Assembly (NCBI RefSeq): GCF_026552795.1 | Contig: NZ_JANFPI010000002.1 | Coordinates: 779,013-843,012, forward strand | Source: Ectorhizobium quercum | GTDB lineage: Bacteria; Pseudomonadota; Alphaproteobacteria; Rhizobiales; Rhizobiaceae | Length of the DNA stretch: 64,000 nucleotides | Direction: 5' to 3' | Shown: piece after piece, positions 9,098-18,528 of the stretch | Layout: every line of letters starts with the position of its first letter | Numbering within the stretch: position 1 is the stretch's first letter | Notes under the pieces: model-generated | What the model saw: the letters and a program-made list of their open reading frames with translations, nothing else | What the model was told of the DNA's origin: nothing | Database searches by the model: none | Made by a program: the position numbers and the translations under genes

Positions 9098-9870
9098 TGA
9101 CGCCGCTTCGGGTACCGACGCCTTCATGTGTTGCTGCGGTGCGAGCGTCACCTTGTGAACCACAAGAAGCTCTTCCGGCTCTATCGGGAGGACAAGCTGA
9201 CAGTGCGCAAGCGTGGCAGCCGGGAGCGCGCGATAGGCACACGCGCACCGATGCCGATGCTGATGGCAGCCAATGATCGTCGGTCGCTTGGCTTCGTGTC
9301 GGATCAATTCACCGATGGGCGCAGGTTCCGGGTGCTGACGGTCGTCGTCGACTGCACGCGGGAATGCCTGACACTCGTCGCCGATACATCGCTTTCCGGT
9401 CTGCGGGTTGCCCGTAAGCCTGATCGGATCATCGAGGGGCGCGGCAAACTGAGGATGATCGTCCAGCGAGTTCACCAGCAACGCGATCCTGCAATAGACG
9501 GACCGGGCCAAGACAGAGTGGCACTACATCGCGTCTGGTGGGCCGAGCCAGAACGCCTTTATCCGAAAGCTTCAATGATCGGCTGTGCGACGAACTCCTG
9601 AATGAGCCCCCTCTTCTCGTCTCTGCCCCATGCCCGCGCAACGCTCTCAGACTGGCGCAGCGACTACAAAGATCACCGACCGCCCTCTGGCCTCGGTTGG
9701 CTGACACCTACCGAGTTTGCTCAAGCCATCAATCCTCGACGTGGTGCGGTGCTGCGCAGCCGAAATGGCTCCGCACTGCAGCCCGCCGCGACCGACCCGA
9801 ATACAGAAACCAAAAACCGCTGGTCCCGACAGAAGCGAGCCTTGCGCAGCTTGGTGCGGTCATGCAGCTG
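9098..9870 (+). mobile_element. Decayed IS3-family transposase (OrfB) remnant
   Basis: Pieces of an IS3-family OrfB lie in three plus-strand frames. About 9101-9460 gives RRFGYRRLHVLLR, NHKKLFRLYREDKLTVRKR, LGFVSDQFTDGRRFRVLTV and RECLTLVADTSLSGLRVAR; about 9510-9560 gives EWHYIA and QNAFI; about 9565-9600 gives ESFNDRLCDELLNE; and 9602-9760 gives HARATLSDWRSDY and LGWLTPTEFAQ. The order matches an intact OrfB, but at least three frameshifts and the loss of the second catalytic Asp region make it inactive. OrfA and clear terminal repeats were not found. Confidence 0.75.
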
Positions 9871-9888
9871 GCGGAGGAAGACAAGCAA

Positions 9889-9914
9889 AGCCCCGCCGGG
9901 ATTCCGACGGGGCT
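9889..9914 (-). terminator. Putative terminator of the SBP-DppB-DppC operon
   Basis: Stem-loop AGCCCCGCCGG-GATT-CCGACGGGGCT, 11 base pairs with one mismatch or wobble, lies 38 bases beyond the minus-strand permease stop at 9952. Reading on the minus strand it is followed by TTGCTTGTC. It fits a Rho-independent terminator. Confidence 0.6.
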
Positions 9915-9951
9915 GGAGTAATCCCAGGAAAGGGGAAAACTTCGGCTTGGC

Positions 9952-10911
9952 CTACCGCAGCTTGGGGTCGAAGTAATCCCGTACCCAGTCCCCGAAGACG
10001 TTGATCGAGATCAGCAGGACGACCAGCAGCCCGCTCGGGAAGGCCACGACCCACCATTCTCCCGAGAAGAGATAGGTGTAGCCGATCTTGATGAGCGTGC
10101 CGAGCGACGGCTGGGTCGTCGGCATGCCGAAGCCGAGGAAAGACAGCGTCGCCTCCGTCATGACGGCGAAGGCGATATCCATCGTAGCGAGCACGAAGAC
10201 GGCGTTGAGCACGTTCGGCAGAATCTGCCGGGCGATTACCGAAACATGGCTGTGGCCGACCAGCCGGGCGGCGGCAACATAGTCCTTGTTGCGCTGGGTC
10301 AGCGTCGCTGCCCTGACGAGCCTGGCGAAATGCGGCCAGTGGGAAACGCCGAGCGCTGAGATCACCACGACCATCGCATAGCGGTCCTGCACGGCGAGCG
10401 GCAGAAGGGACTTGCTGATACCGCCGATCAGAAGCGCCATCAGCATGGCCGGAAAAGTGAACTGAATGTCCGCCATCCGCATGATGACCGCATCCGTCAG
10501 CCCGCCGAAATAGCCGCTCAGCAAGCCCATCAGGAGCCCGAGCGACACGGAGACCGTGACCGCCAGCACGCCCACCATCAGGGATGTGCGCAAGCCGTAG
10601 AGGAGGAGGGAGAGAAGATCGCCGCCCTGGCTGTCGGTGCCCAGCAGGAAGCGCACGTCCCCGTCGGCAAGCCAGGCCGGCGGAAGATGGGAATCGAGAA
10701 GATCAAGCCTGGAAACGTCGTAGGGGTCCTGCGGTGCCAGCCACGGCGCGAAGACCGCGGCCAGCACGATGATGCACAACACGAACCCGGCAATCGCCGC
10801 CGCGGGCCGCCAGCGCAGCGACCGAAAGACATTGCTGGAGACGATGGCCCTGAAGAAGCCCATGACGGAAGACCGCTTTCCCATGCTGTTCTGGCTGTCG
10901 ACGATGCTCAT
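9952..10911 (-). CDS. DppC/OppC-type ABC transporter permease
   Basis: Inner-membrane permease of the peptide/opine/nickel family, 319 residues, with the N-terminal OppC segment (VLAAVFAPWLAPQDPYD) and the EAA loop near the C-terminal half (AAARLVGHSHVSVIARQILPN). ATG 10911 overlaps the stop of the DppB-type gene by four bases (ATGA). A longer open frame upstream is a shadow of that gene. It is the last gene of the minus-strand SBP-DppB-DppC operon and pairs with the DppD/DppF ATPases encoded divergently from 13715. Confidence 0.92.
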   Translation of the reverse strand: MSIVDSQNSMGKRSSVMGFFRAIVSSNVFRSLRWRPAAAIAGFVLCIIVLAAVFAPWLAPQDPYDVSRLDLLDSHLPPAWLADGDVRFLLGTDSQGGDLLSLLLYGLRTSLMVGVLAVTVSVSLGLLMGLLSGYFGGLTDAVIMRMADIQFTFPAMLMALLIGGISKSLLPLAVQDRYAMVVVISALGVSHWPHFARLVRAATLTQRNKDYVAAARLVGHSHVSVIARQILPNVLNAVFVLATMDIAFAVMTEATLSFLGFGMPTTQPSLGTLIKIGYTYLFSGEWWVVAFPSGLLVVLLISINVFGDWVRDYFDPKLR

Positions 10912-11885
10912 GCCTTCGCTCCCATCTTGAGCCGCGGATCGGCCATTGCATAAAGGAAATCGACCATCAGGTTTGTCAGGACGAAGAACGTCGCCACGAC
11001 CATGAGGAAGGCTGTGATGACCGGAACGTCGGTCTGGGTGAGCGCATTGAGGAACAGCGTGCCGAGGCCCGGCCACTGGAAGACCTGCTCCACCACCACG
11101 GCGAAGGCCAGAAGATAGCCGAGCTGGATGCCGCTGACGGTGATGATCGGGATCAGCGTGTTGCGAAGCGCATGCCCGAAATTGACGCGCTGGTCGGGTA
11201 TGCCCCGCGCCCGCGCGAAGCGGATGTATTCGGTACGCAGGACCTCGAGCATTTCCGCCCGGACGAGACGGGCGACGAGCGCCACCTGGCTGATGGCAAG
11301 CGCGATCGCCGGCAGGATCAGCGAACGCAGCCCGGAAACCGTCAGGAGGCCGGTTTCCCAGCCGCCGATCCTCACCACCTCACCGCGCCCGAAAGAGGGG
11401 AGCCAGCCCAGCGTCACGGAGAAGATCAGAATCAGGAAGATGCCGACGACGAATGTGGGAAGCGACACGCCGATAACCGAGGTGGTCATCAGCGCGCTGG
11501 ACCACAGCTTCCGGTGATGCACGGCGGCGATCACCCCAAGCGGGATGCCGAGCCCGAGCGAGACGAGAAGCGCGACGAAGGCGAGTTCCAGGGTTGCCGG
11601 AACGCGTTCCAGAATGACGTCGATGACTGGACGCTGCGCGATGTAGGACATGCCGAAATCGCCGGTGAACACCCGGCCGAGATAGTGCACATATTGCAGC
11701 ACCAGCGGATCGTCGAGACCGAGCTGTTGGCGAAGCGTCGCCCGCGCTTCCGGCGTCGCATCGACACCCAATACGCTGGTGACGGGATCGCCGGTAAAGC
11801 TTCCCAGCAGGAAGGCAATGATGCTGACGACAAACACGACGAGGACGGCATGCAGGAAACGTTGGATGAGATAGCTGGTATTCAC
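10908..11885 (-). CDS. DppB/OppB-type ABC transporter permease
   Basis: Inner-membrane permease, about 325 residues, with the classic start (YLIQRFLHAVLVVFVVS), the DDPLVLQYVHYL segment and the EAA region FARARGIPDQRVNFGHALRN. The start is uncertain: I chose GTG 11885 (VNTSYLIQRF), which gives the usual family N-terminus, but GTG 11921 would add 12 residues. Neither has a strong ribosome site. It follows the SBP gene by about 60 bases and is coupled to the DppC gene. Confidence 0.9.
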   Translation of the reverse strand: MNTSYLIQRFLHAVLVVFVVSIIAFLLGSFTGDPVTSVLGVDATPEARATLRQQLGLDDPLVLQYVHYLGRVFTGDFGMSYIAQRPVIDVILERVPATLELAFVALLVSLGLGIPLGVIAAVHHRKLWSSALMTTSVIGVSLPTFVVGIFLILIFSVTLGWLPSFGRGEVVRIGGWETGLLTVSGLRSLILPAIALAISQVALVARLVRAEMLEVLRTEYIRFARARGIPDQRVNFGHALRNTLIPIITVSGIQLGYLLAFAVVVEQVFQWPGLGTLFLNALTQTDVPVITAFLMVVATFFVLTNLMVDFLYAMADPRLKMGAKA

Positions 11886-11946
11886 GGCGACGGTCCAATC
11901 GATCGGTATGCGGGCCGGCACCCCGATGGCGCCGGCCCGGCTTTCA

Positions 11947-13548
11947 TCATCGCTTGATTTCGACGTTCTGGAACATGACCGTGCTGTCGGCCCGAACCGG
12001 GATGCTGACCGATGCGTTCATTGCCCAGGTCAGGAACGGCTGATGCAGATAAACGGCGTGGACATTGTCGCGGGCGATGGTCAGCCCTTCGCGATAAAGT
12101 TCGGTCCGCCTCTTCGCGTCGAGAGTTCCCACGAGTTCATCGACAATGGCATCGAATTGCGGGTTGGTCCACAGCGCCCAGTTCTGCTGTCCCCTGCCCT
12201 TGTCCTTGTCGCGGGTGGCCATGACCGCGACGAAAGTGTCCTGCACGTCACCGGAATTGCCGGCCGCGCCGATCAGGTGAAAACTGGAGTTCGGCCCGTT
12301 CGTCAGCATCTTGGCGAATTCGGGCCAGACCATAGCATTGACCTTCACGTCGATGCCGACGCGTGCCAGCATGGAGGAGACGGCCTTGCAGATCTCGTCG
12401 GTGTTGACGTAGCGCTCCAGGGGACAATTCAGCGTGGTCGAGAAACCGTCCGGATAGCCCGCCTCCGTCAGAAGCTTTTTTGACAGGTCGACGTCATAGT
12501 CCCAATGGCTGTCGAGGTCGGCCTGATAGCCGGAGAAACCCGGTGCCGAACCGGTGCCGATCACCTTGGCCTTGCCGCGCATGATGCGATCGACGATCAA
12601 TTGCGCATTGATACCGTGCGCGATTGCCTGACGCACGCGCACGTCCTTGAAAGGATTCGACGGGAGCGGCTGCCCGGACTTGTCGTAGGTCGCCAGCGCC
12701 ACGTTGCGGCTGCCGTCCATTTCCAGTTCCATGAACAGACGCTGCGGCCCGTCCACGACAGCCATGCCCGAGGTCTGCTCGACGCGCGGGATGTCCTGCA
12801 ACGGCAGGTCGGTGATCATGTCCACCTCGCCGGAAAGCAGGGCAGCGACGCGCGTCGGCGCCGAGCCGATGGCCGTATAGACGGCATCGGTGACATTACC
12901 CTTGAAGGTGCCCCACCAGGCGTCGTTCTTCTTGAAGACCGTCTTCTGGCCGGGAACCTGATCGACCAGCAGCATCGGGCCGGTGCCGTTGGCGTGCCGG
13001 AGCGAATAGGCTTCCGTGCCCTCGGTCCCGAGGCTCGGAACCTCCGTCACCGCATGATCCGCCGCCCATTTTTGCGAGACGACGAAAAGCCGCGTCAGCT
13101 TGACCGGCAGGATCGGGTCCGGCCCCTTGGAAACGATATCGACCGTGGACGCATCCACGACCTTCGCGTCGGCGATGTTGCCGAACAGCGTCTTGTAAAG
13201 TGCGGCGGATGCCTGCCGCTTGACGGAGAAGGCCACGTCTTCCGCCGTCATGGCCGAGCCATCGTGGAATTTGACGTTCTGGCGCAATGTCAGGCGCCAG
13301 GTGTTGTCGCCGACCGCCTCCCATGCGGTCGCGAGGCCCGGCACCGTGCTCATGTCGGCGTCGAGTTCGACCAGGCTTTCATAGACCTGGCGGACGATGC
13401 TGGTGGTCACGAAATCGTTGGTCGAATGCGGATCGAAGGTCAGTGCCGCCGTGGTTCCCGCCAGTTTCAGGGTTTCCGCCATGACCGGCTGGACAAGGCC
13501 GATGGCCGCAGCCGTGGCGAGAAGGATGAGAGTTCCCCTTGGTTTCAT
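11947..13548 (-). CDS. Dipeptide/opine-type ABC transporter substrate-binding protein (SBP 1)
   Basis: Periplasmic receptor of the SBP_bac_5 family, 533 residues, with signal peptide [19 protein letters not shown] and cleavage near VMA|ET. Family landmarks: [19 protein letters not shown], the [20 protein letters not shown] segment and [18 protein letters not shown]. It is clearly paralogous to the receptor at 21962-23548, especially at the N-terminus and around VRQAIA. Ligand unknown; the neighbouring amine oxidase, aminotransferase and aspartoacylase-like hydrolase suggest an N-containing small molecule (inference). Its promoter region holds the GATC palindrome. Confidence 0.92.
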   Translation of the reverse strand: MKPRGTLILLATAAAIGLVQPVMAETLKLAGTTAALTFDPHSTNDFVTTSIVRQVYESLVELDADMSTVPGLATAWEAVGDNTWRLTLRQNVKFHDGSAMTAEDVAFSVKRQASAALYKTLFGNIADAKVVDASTVDIVSKGPDPILPVKLTRLFVVSQKWAADHAVTEVPSLGTEGTEAYSLRHANGTGPMLLVDQVPGQKTVFKKNDAWWGTFKGNVTDAVYTAIGSAPTRVAALLSGEVDMITDLPLQDIPRVEQTSGMAVVDGPQRLFMELEMDGSRNVALATYDKSGQPLPSNPFKDVRVRQAIAHGINAQLIVDRIMRGKAKVIGTGSAPGFSGYQADLDSHWDYDVDLSKKLLTEAGYPDGFSTTLNCPLERYVNTDEICKAVSSMLARVGIDVKVNAMVWPEFAKMLTNGPNSSFHLIGAAGNSGDVQDTFVAVMATRDKDKGRGQQNWALWTNPQFDAIVDELVGTLDAKRRTELYREGLTIARDNVHAVYLHQPFLTWAMNASVSIPVRADSTVMFQNVEIKR

Positions 13549-13588
13549 TATTGTCTCCTTTAGTAGCGCGGCTATTTCTACATGAAAC

Positions 13589-13600
13589 GATCATTTGATC
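13589..13600. promoter_or_regulatory. Conserved palindromic operator GATCATTTGATC (site A)
   Basis: Lies in the divergent promoter region between SBP 1 (starts 13548, minus) and the DppD-type ATPase (starts 13715, plus), 41 bases before the SBP start codon. The same GATCA(A/T)(A/T)TGATC pattern recurs at 16249 and 24769, each time between divergent genes of this locus. Likely bound by the GntR/FCD protein encoded at 26889-27575 (inference). Confidence 0.6.
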
Positions 13601-13714
13601 AAGACACTTTACAACCGTGCCCGTTTCACGCAGAATGAAAATAATTAGCGGCAAAAAAACAGCGAAAATCGCGGCAGCTTTCCTGGCGGCACGCGATCGG
13701 GGAGCTTGAAGAGA

Positions 13715-14766
13715 ATGATCATATCCCGGGACGCCAAGACCTCCGGCGAACCTCGAAACATCGCGCGGCCGGCTTTCGGCGATGCCGGCGCGCAGCAGGT
13801 TCCGGTTCTTTCCGTCAAGGGACTGAAGGTTGGGCTTCGCTATCCGGATCGCATGGTCCCCCTCGTCCACGGGATTTCCTTCGACATCCGCAAAGGAGAA
13901 GTGCTCGGCATCGTCGGCGAATCCGGCGCGGGCAAGTCGATGACCGGCACGGCCATAACCGGCCTGCTGGAGGGTGCACTGGTGCGCACCGGCGGGGAGA
14001 TCAGCCTCAACGGCCGCCGGATCGATACACTTTCCGCACGGGAAATGGCGAAGATCCGGGGCGCCGAGATCGGCATGGTCTTCCAGGACCCGCTGACCTC
14101 GCTCAATCCGGTTTTTACCATCGGGCGGCAACTGATCGAAACCATCGTCCAGCATACCGAATTGCGCGGCGCGGCCGCCTTCGACGAAGCCGTCTCGCTG
14201 TTGCAGCAGGTGGGCATTCCCGCCGCCAGCGAGCGGATGGACAGCTATCCGCATGAGTTCTCCGGCGGCATGCGCCAGCGCGTCGTCATCGCCCTGGCGC
14301 TCGCCGGACGCCCGCAGCTGATCATCGCCGACGAGCCGACGACGGCGCTCGACGTTTCGATCCAGGCACAGATCATCATGCTGCTGAAGAAGCTTTGCCG
14401 CGAGCGGGGCACGGCGGTCATCCTAATCACGCACGACATGGGCGTGATCGCCACGACGGCGAACCGGGTGGCGGTCATGTATGCCGGCAGGATCGTGGAG
14501 AACGGCCCCGTCAGGGACGTGATCGACAACGCCAGGCATCCCTATACACGCGGATTGATGAAATCCATTCCGGAGATCGGGCACCGCCTGCGGCGCCTGC
14601 AGCAGATCGACGGAGCGATGCCACGTGCCGGAAACCTGCCGACCGGCTGCTCGTTCTGGCCACGCTGTCCCGTGGCGTTCGACCGCTGCCGCGTCGAGCG
14701 TCCGGAGCTTGCGGGCGCCGCCGATCACACCGCCGCCTGCTGGCTCGCAACGGACGGAATAGCGTC

Positions 14767-14770
<4 letters not shown>
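13715..14770 (+). CDS. DppD/OppD-type ABC transporter ATP-binding protein
   Basis: ATPase of about 351 residues for the peptide/opine transporter: Walker A GESGAGKS, signature FSGGMRQR, Walker [13 protein letters not shown], and the C-terminal oligopeptide-transporter extension with paired cysteines (GCSFWPRCP). ATG 13715 is preferred to the TTG at 13706 because GGAG at 13701-13704 is well placed. It is the first gene of the plus-strand arm and overlaps the DppF-type gene by four bases. Confidence 0.92.
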
Positions 14771-15807
<1,037 letters not shown>

Positions 15808-15815
15808 AAGGAGAT

Positions 15816-15838
15816 GCGGGCGACCCCGGGCCGCCCGC
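15816..15838. terminator. Hairpin between convergent dppF-type and ridA-type genes
   Basis: Inverted repeat GCGGGCG ... CGCCCGC with a nine-base loop in the 38-base gap between two convergent genes. No T run on either side, so terminator function is only suggested by position. Confidence 0.35.
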
Positions 15839-15845
15839 GACAAGG

Positions 15846-16223
15846 TCAATGCTTGAGCGCAACCGCCTCGATTTCAACCTTGATGTCGTCGTTGACGAAG
15901 CCGCAGACGACCGTGGTGTTGGTCGGGCGTATCTCGCCGAAGGTTTCGCCGAGCACTTCGGAAATCGCCATGATGTCCTCGCGGCGCGCGGCGTAGATGC
16001 GAAGGCTGACGATGTCCGCAAGGGCGGCATCCGCCTGCGACAGCGCGTCGGCGACGATCTCGACGGCCTTGCGGGTCTGGGCGGCGGCATCGTCGGGATC
16101 GGTTTCGCCTTTGATGTAACCGGCGGTGCCGGAAACGAAAACCCAGTCGCCCTGGACGACGGCGCGCGAATAGCCGGCAATTTTTTCAAACGGAGAGCCT
16201 GAGGAAATGAGGCGGCGCGACAT
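15846..16223 (-). CDS. RidA (YjgF/YER057c/UK114) family protein
   Basis: A 125-residue cytoplasmic protein with the RidA fold signature: GDWVFVSGTAGY near the N-terminus and a C-terminal end (VEIEAVALKH). RidA enzymes hydrolyse reactive enamine/imine intermediates made by PLP or flavin enzymes. The canonical arginine that binds the substrate carboxylate would fall near CGFVNDDIKVEIE, where I do not see the usual R-x-x-V pattern, so this is a non-archetypal subgroup member. It is divergent from an FAD amine-oxidase-like gene, its probable partner, with the GATC operator between. Confidence 0.88.
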   Translation of the reverse strand: MSRRLISSGSPFEKIAGYSRAVVQGDWVFVSGTAGYIKGETDPDDAAAQTRKAVEIVADALSQADAALADIVSLRIYAARREDIMAISEVLGETFGEIRPTNTTVVCGFVNDDIKVEIEAVALKH

Positions 16224-16248
16224 GATGACTCCTTGTATGTTTATATTT

Positions 16249-16260
16249 GATCAATTGATC
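16249..16260. promoter_or_regulatory. Conserved palindromic operator GATCAATTGATC (site B)
   Basis: Perfect 12-base palindrome in the 93-base gap between ridA-type (start 16223, minus) and the FAD oxidoreductase (start 16317, plus), 26 bases before the ridA start codon. Same element as at 13589 and 24769. Confidence 0.62.
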
Positions 16261-16316
16261 GTATCCCATTATCTTTCGAACTGGCAAGGCGCGATTCCCG
16301 CCTGAAGGAAAGTTCT

Positions 16317-17600
16317 ATGCAGATTGAAGGACAGAAAACACTCTGGACCATGACGGGCAATCCGGCGCCGGATTTCCGGCAATCCGCGGTTCCCGCCCGG
16401 GCCGACGCGGTCGTCATCGGTGCGGGTTTCACCGGGCTGACCGCCGCCCTCGCGCTTGCCAGGGCCGGAAAGAAGGTCGTCGTTCTCGAAGGCACCTCGA
16501 TAGGCGCGGGCGCAAGCGGCACGAATGCCGGCTTCGTCGTGCCGAATTTCGCCAAGGCGGACCCCGCCACCGTGTACCAGAAGCTTCCCCGCGAAAAGGC
16601 CGAGGCCCTGCTGAAACTCGTGGGCGAAGGCGCGGATGCCGTGTTCTCCACCATCCGCGAGGAAAACATCGCCTGCGACGCCAGCCAGGTCGGCTGGCTG
16701 CAACCGGCCTACGGCACCGCAACCGCCGACCTTCTGCGCCAGCGCGCCGCCGACTGGCAGGCGCTCGGCAGGCCCGTGCGCTTTCTCTCCCCCGCCGAAA
16801 TCGAGCAGCAGACCAGTCTTTCGATCTATTCCGGCGGCCTGCTGGACGAGTCCGGCGGCACGATCCATCCGCTGAACTACGCACTCGGCCTGGCGAACGC
16901 GGTCATCCGCCACGGCGGCGTCATCCGCGAAGGGGCCGAGGTCCGAAACATCGGCAAGGCCGGTGCCGACTGGACCGTTTCCTTCAGCGGCGGCGAGGTC
17001 AGGGCGGGCACCGTGCTCCTCTGCACGAATGCCTATACCTCCGGCGCCGCCGGCCGAATGGGGCGGACTGTCGTGCCGCTGCGCGTCTATCAGGTCGCGA
17101 CGCGGCCCCTGCCGCCGGAAACGGTGGAGCGCATCTCGCCGCAGCGCCGCCCCGTTGGCGACACGCGCTCCAACCTCTTCACCTACCGGCTCGACCGCGA
17201 CAACCGGCTGATCAGCGGCGGCATGGCGATCGTTCCGCTCGGCGCCTTCGAGCGGATCGGCAAGGCTGTCGTGGACCGCCTCGTTTCGGAACTGAAGCTC
17301 GAACGGCATCCGGGCGTCGAAGTCGTATGGACGGGCGTGGCGGCGATGACGCCGGATTTCCTGCCACGCATCCATGAATTCGGCGAGGGATTTTACGGTG
17401 GCATCGGCTGCAATGGCCGCGGCATCGCCATGACGGCCCAACTGGGCCGCGTGCTGGCGCGGGCGGCGCTCGGCGAGCCGCCCGGCGACCTGCCGGTTCC
17501 GATGGTGAAGGCGCGGACGCTGCCGTTCCATTCCTTCACGCCGATCGTCGTTTCGGCAGCTCTGGCGCATGCCCGCTTCACGGACTGGATGACACGATGA
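16317..17600 (+). CDS. FAD-dependent oxidoreductase (DAO / glycine oxidase-like family)
   Basis: Flavoprotein of 427 residues with an N-terminal Rossmann motif VVIGAGFTGLTAALALARAG (about residues 27-46) and a C-terminal FAD-contact segment GGIGCNGRGIAMTAQLGRVL, as in the D-amino-acid oxidase/DadA/gamma-glutamylputrescine oxidase superfamily. It is likely to oxidise a C-N bond of the imported amine, giving an imine (family knowledge plus context). GAAGGAA precedes the ATG. Its stop overlaps the next start by four bases. Exact substrate unknown. Confidence 0.85.
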   Translation: MQIEGQKTLWTMTGNPAPDFRQSAVPARADAVVIGAGFTGLTAALALARAGKKVVVLEGTSIGAGASGTNAGFVVPNFAKADPATVYQKLPREKAEALLKLVGEGADAVFSTIREENIACDASQVGWLQPAYGTATADLLRQRAADWQALGRPVRFLSPAEIEQQTSLSIYSGGLLDESGGTIHPLNYALGLANAVIRHGGVIREGAEVRNIGKAGADWTVSFSGGEVRAGTVLLCTNAYTSGAAGRMGRTVVPLRVYQVATRPLPPETVERISPQRRPVGDTRSNLFTYRLDRDNRLISGGMAIVPLGAFERIGKAVVDRLVSELKLERHPGVEVVWTGVAAMTPDFLPRIHEFGEGFYGGIGCNGRGIAMTAQLGRVLARAALGEPPGDLPVPMVKARTLPFHSFTPIVVSAALAHARFTDWMTR

Positions 17601-18520
17601 ACGAGAACGGAAACAGGATCGGATTTGCCGGCACCGGCAAGATAGGGCTGCCGATCTGCCTGCGCCTTCGCGCAGCGGGCCATACGGTCACCATCCTCCC
17701 CTCGCCGCGCGCACGGGGCGTGCTGGCAGACGAACTGGCGGCGGCGGGCTGCGCGGTTGCCCGCACCGGCGCGGCGCTAGCCGCCCGGACCGACATTCTC
17801 ATCACCTGCCTGCCCTCTTCGGCGGAGGTGGAAACGGTTCTGACCGGCGAGACCGGTTTCTTTTCCGGCCTTTCCGGGCGGCAGGGCATCCTTCACATCG
17901 ATCACACCAGCGGCGATCCCGACATTTCCCGCAGGCTCGCCGGCGAATGGCGGGCGCTTGGCGGGGCGTTCGTCGATGCGGCGATTTCCGGCACGCCGGA
18001 TCTCGCCCGCAGCGGCACGCTGAAACTGCTGTGCGGCGGCACGCCGGAGCTGCTGGAACGCATGCAGGCCATTTCGAAAGCCTATGCGAGCGAGGTCATC
18101 CCCGCCGGCGAAACCGGAAGCGGCCACATGCTGCGCCTGATCGGCGGCCTGATGGGCTACGGCATGGCCATGCTGTCGAGCGAAGCCTTCCTGCTCTGCG
18201 CGGCAGCCGGCATCGCACCCGGCAGGCTCAAGGCCATGATCACCGGCACGGGCGCGGACAGCCGGACGTTCCAGGCCATGTCCGCCGCGGAGATCGAAGG
18301 GCCGAACAGCGCGGCACGCCGCAAACTGTCGCTTGCGACGGTTGCCAAGGATCTCGATGCCTTGACGGCCCAGGCCCGGCAGCTTGGCTGCGGGATTCCC
18401 GTGGCGGAAACCATCGCCGGCCGCGTTGCGCAGGCGGCGGCACAAGGCGGTGCGGAGGCGGCGATCAGCGATCTCACCCTCTGCCTCAAGGCAATTCCGG
18501 CAGACGCCGCGCAAGAATGA
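17597..18520 (+). CDS. NAD(P)-dependent beta-hydroxyacid dehydrogenase/imine reductase-like protein
   Basis: 307-residue member of the 6-phosphogluconate/3-hydroxyisobutyrate dehydrogenase superfamily: Rossmann motif GFAGTGKIGLPICLRLRAAG at the N-terminus and an all-helical C-terminal half. The family's catalytic stretch GxGxxxKxxNN reads GSGHMLRLIGG, so the catalytic lysine is Arg and the two asparagines are Gly. The substrate loop usually DxSTxxP is DHTSGDP. Such replacement is what separates imine-reductase-like enzymes from true hydroxyacid dehydrogenases, so reduction of an imine is possible (inference). It is coupled to the flavoenzyme before it. Confidence 0.8.
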   Translation: MNENGNRIGFAGTGKIGLPICLRLRAAGHTVTILPSPRARGVLADELAAAGCAVARTGAALAARTDILITCLPSSAEVETVLTGETGFFSGLSGRQGILHIDHTSGDPDISRRLAGEWRALGGAFVDAAISGTPDLARSGTLKLLCGGTPELLERMQAISKAYASEVIPAGETGSGHMLRLIGGLMGYGMAMLSSEAFLLCAAAGIAPGRLKAMITGTGADSRTFQAMSAAEIEGPNSAARRKLSLATVAKDLDALTAQARQLGCGIPVAETIAGRVAQAAAQGGAEAAISDLTLCLKAIPADAAQE

Positions 18521-18528
18521 GGAGCATC

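Noticed and set aside
17947..18528. Upstream extension of the first alpha/beta-hydrolase frame to 871 codons.
   Set aside because: It overlaps the dehydrogenase-like gene in another frame and has the composition of a shadow; AGGAG plus ATG at 18529 mark the start.
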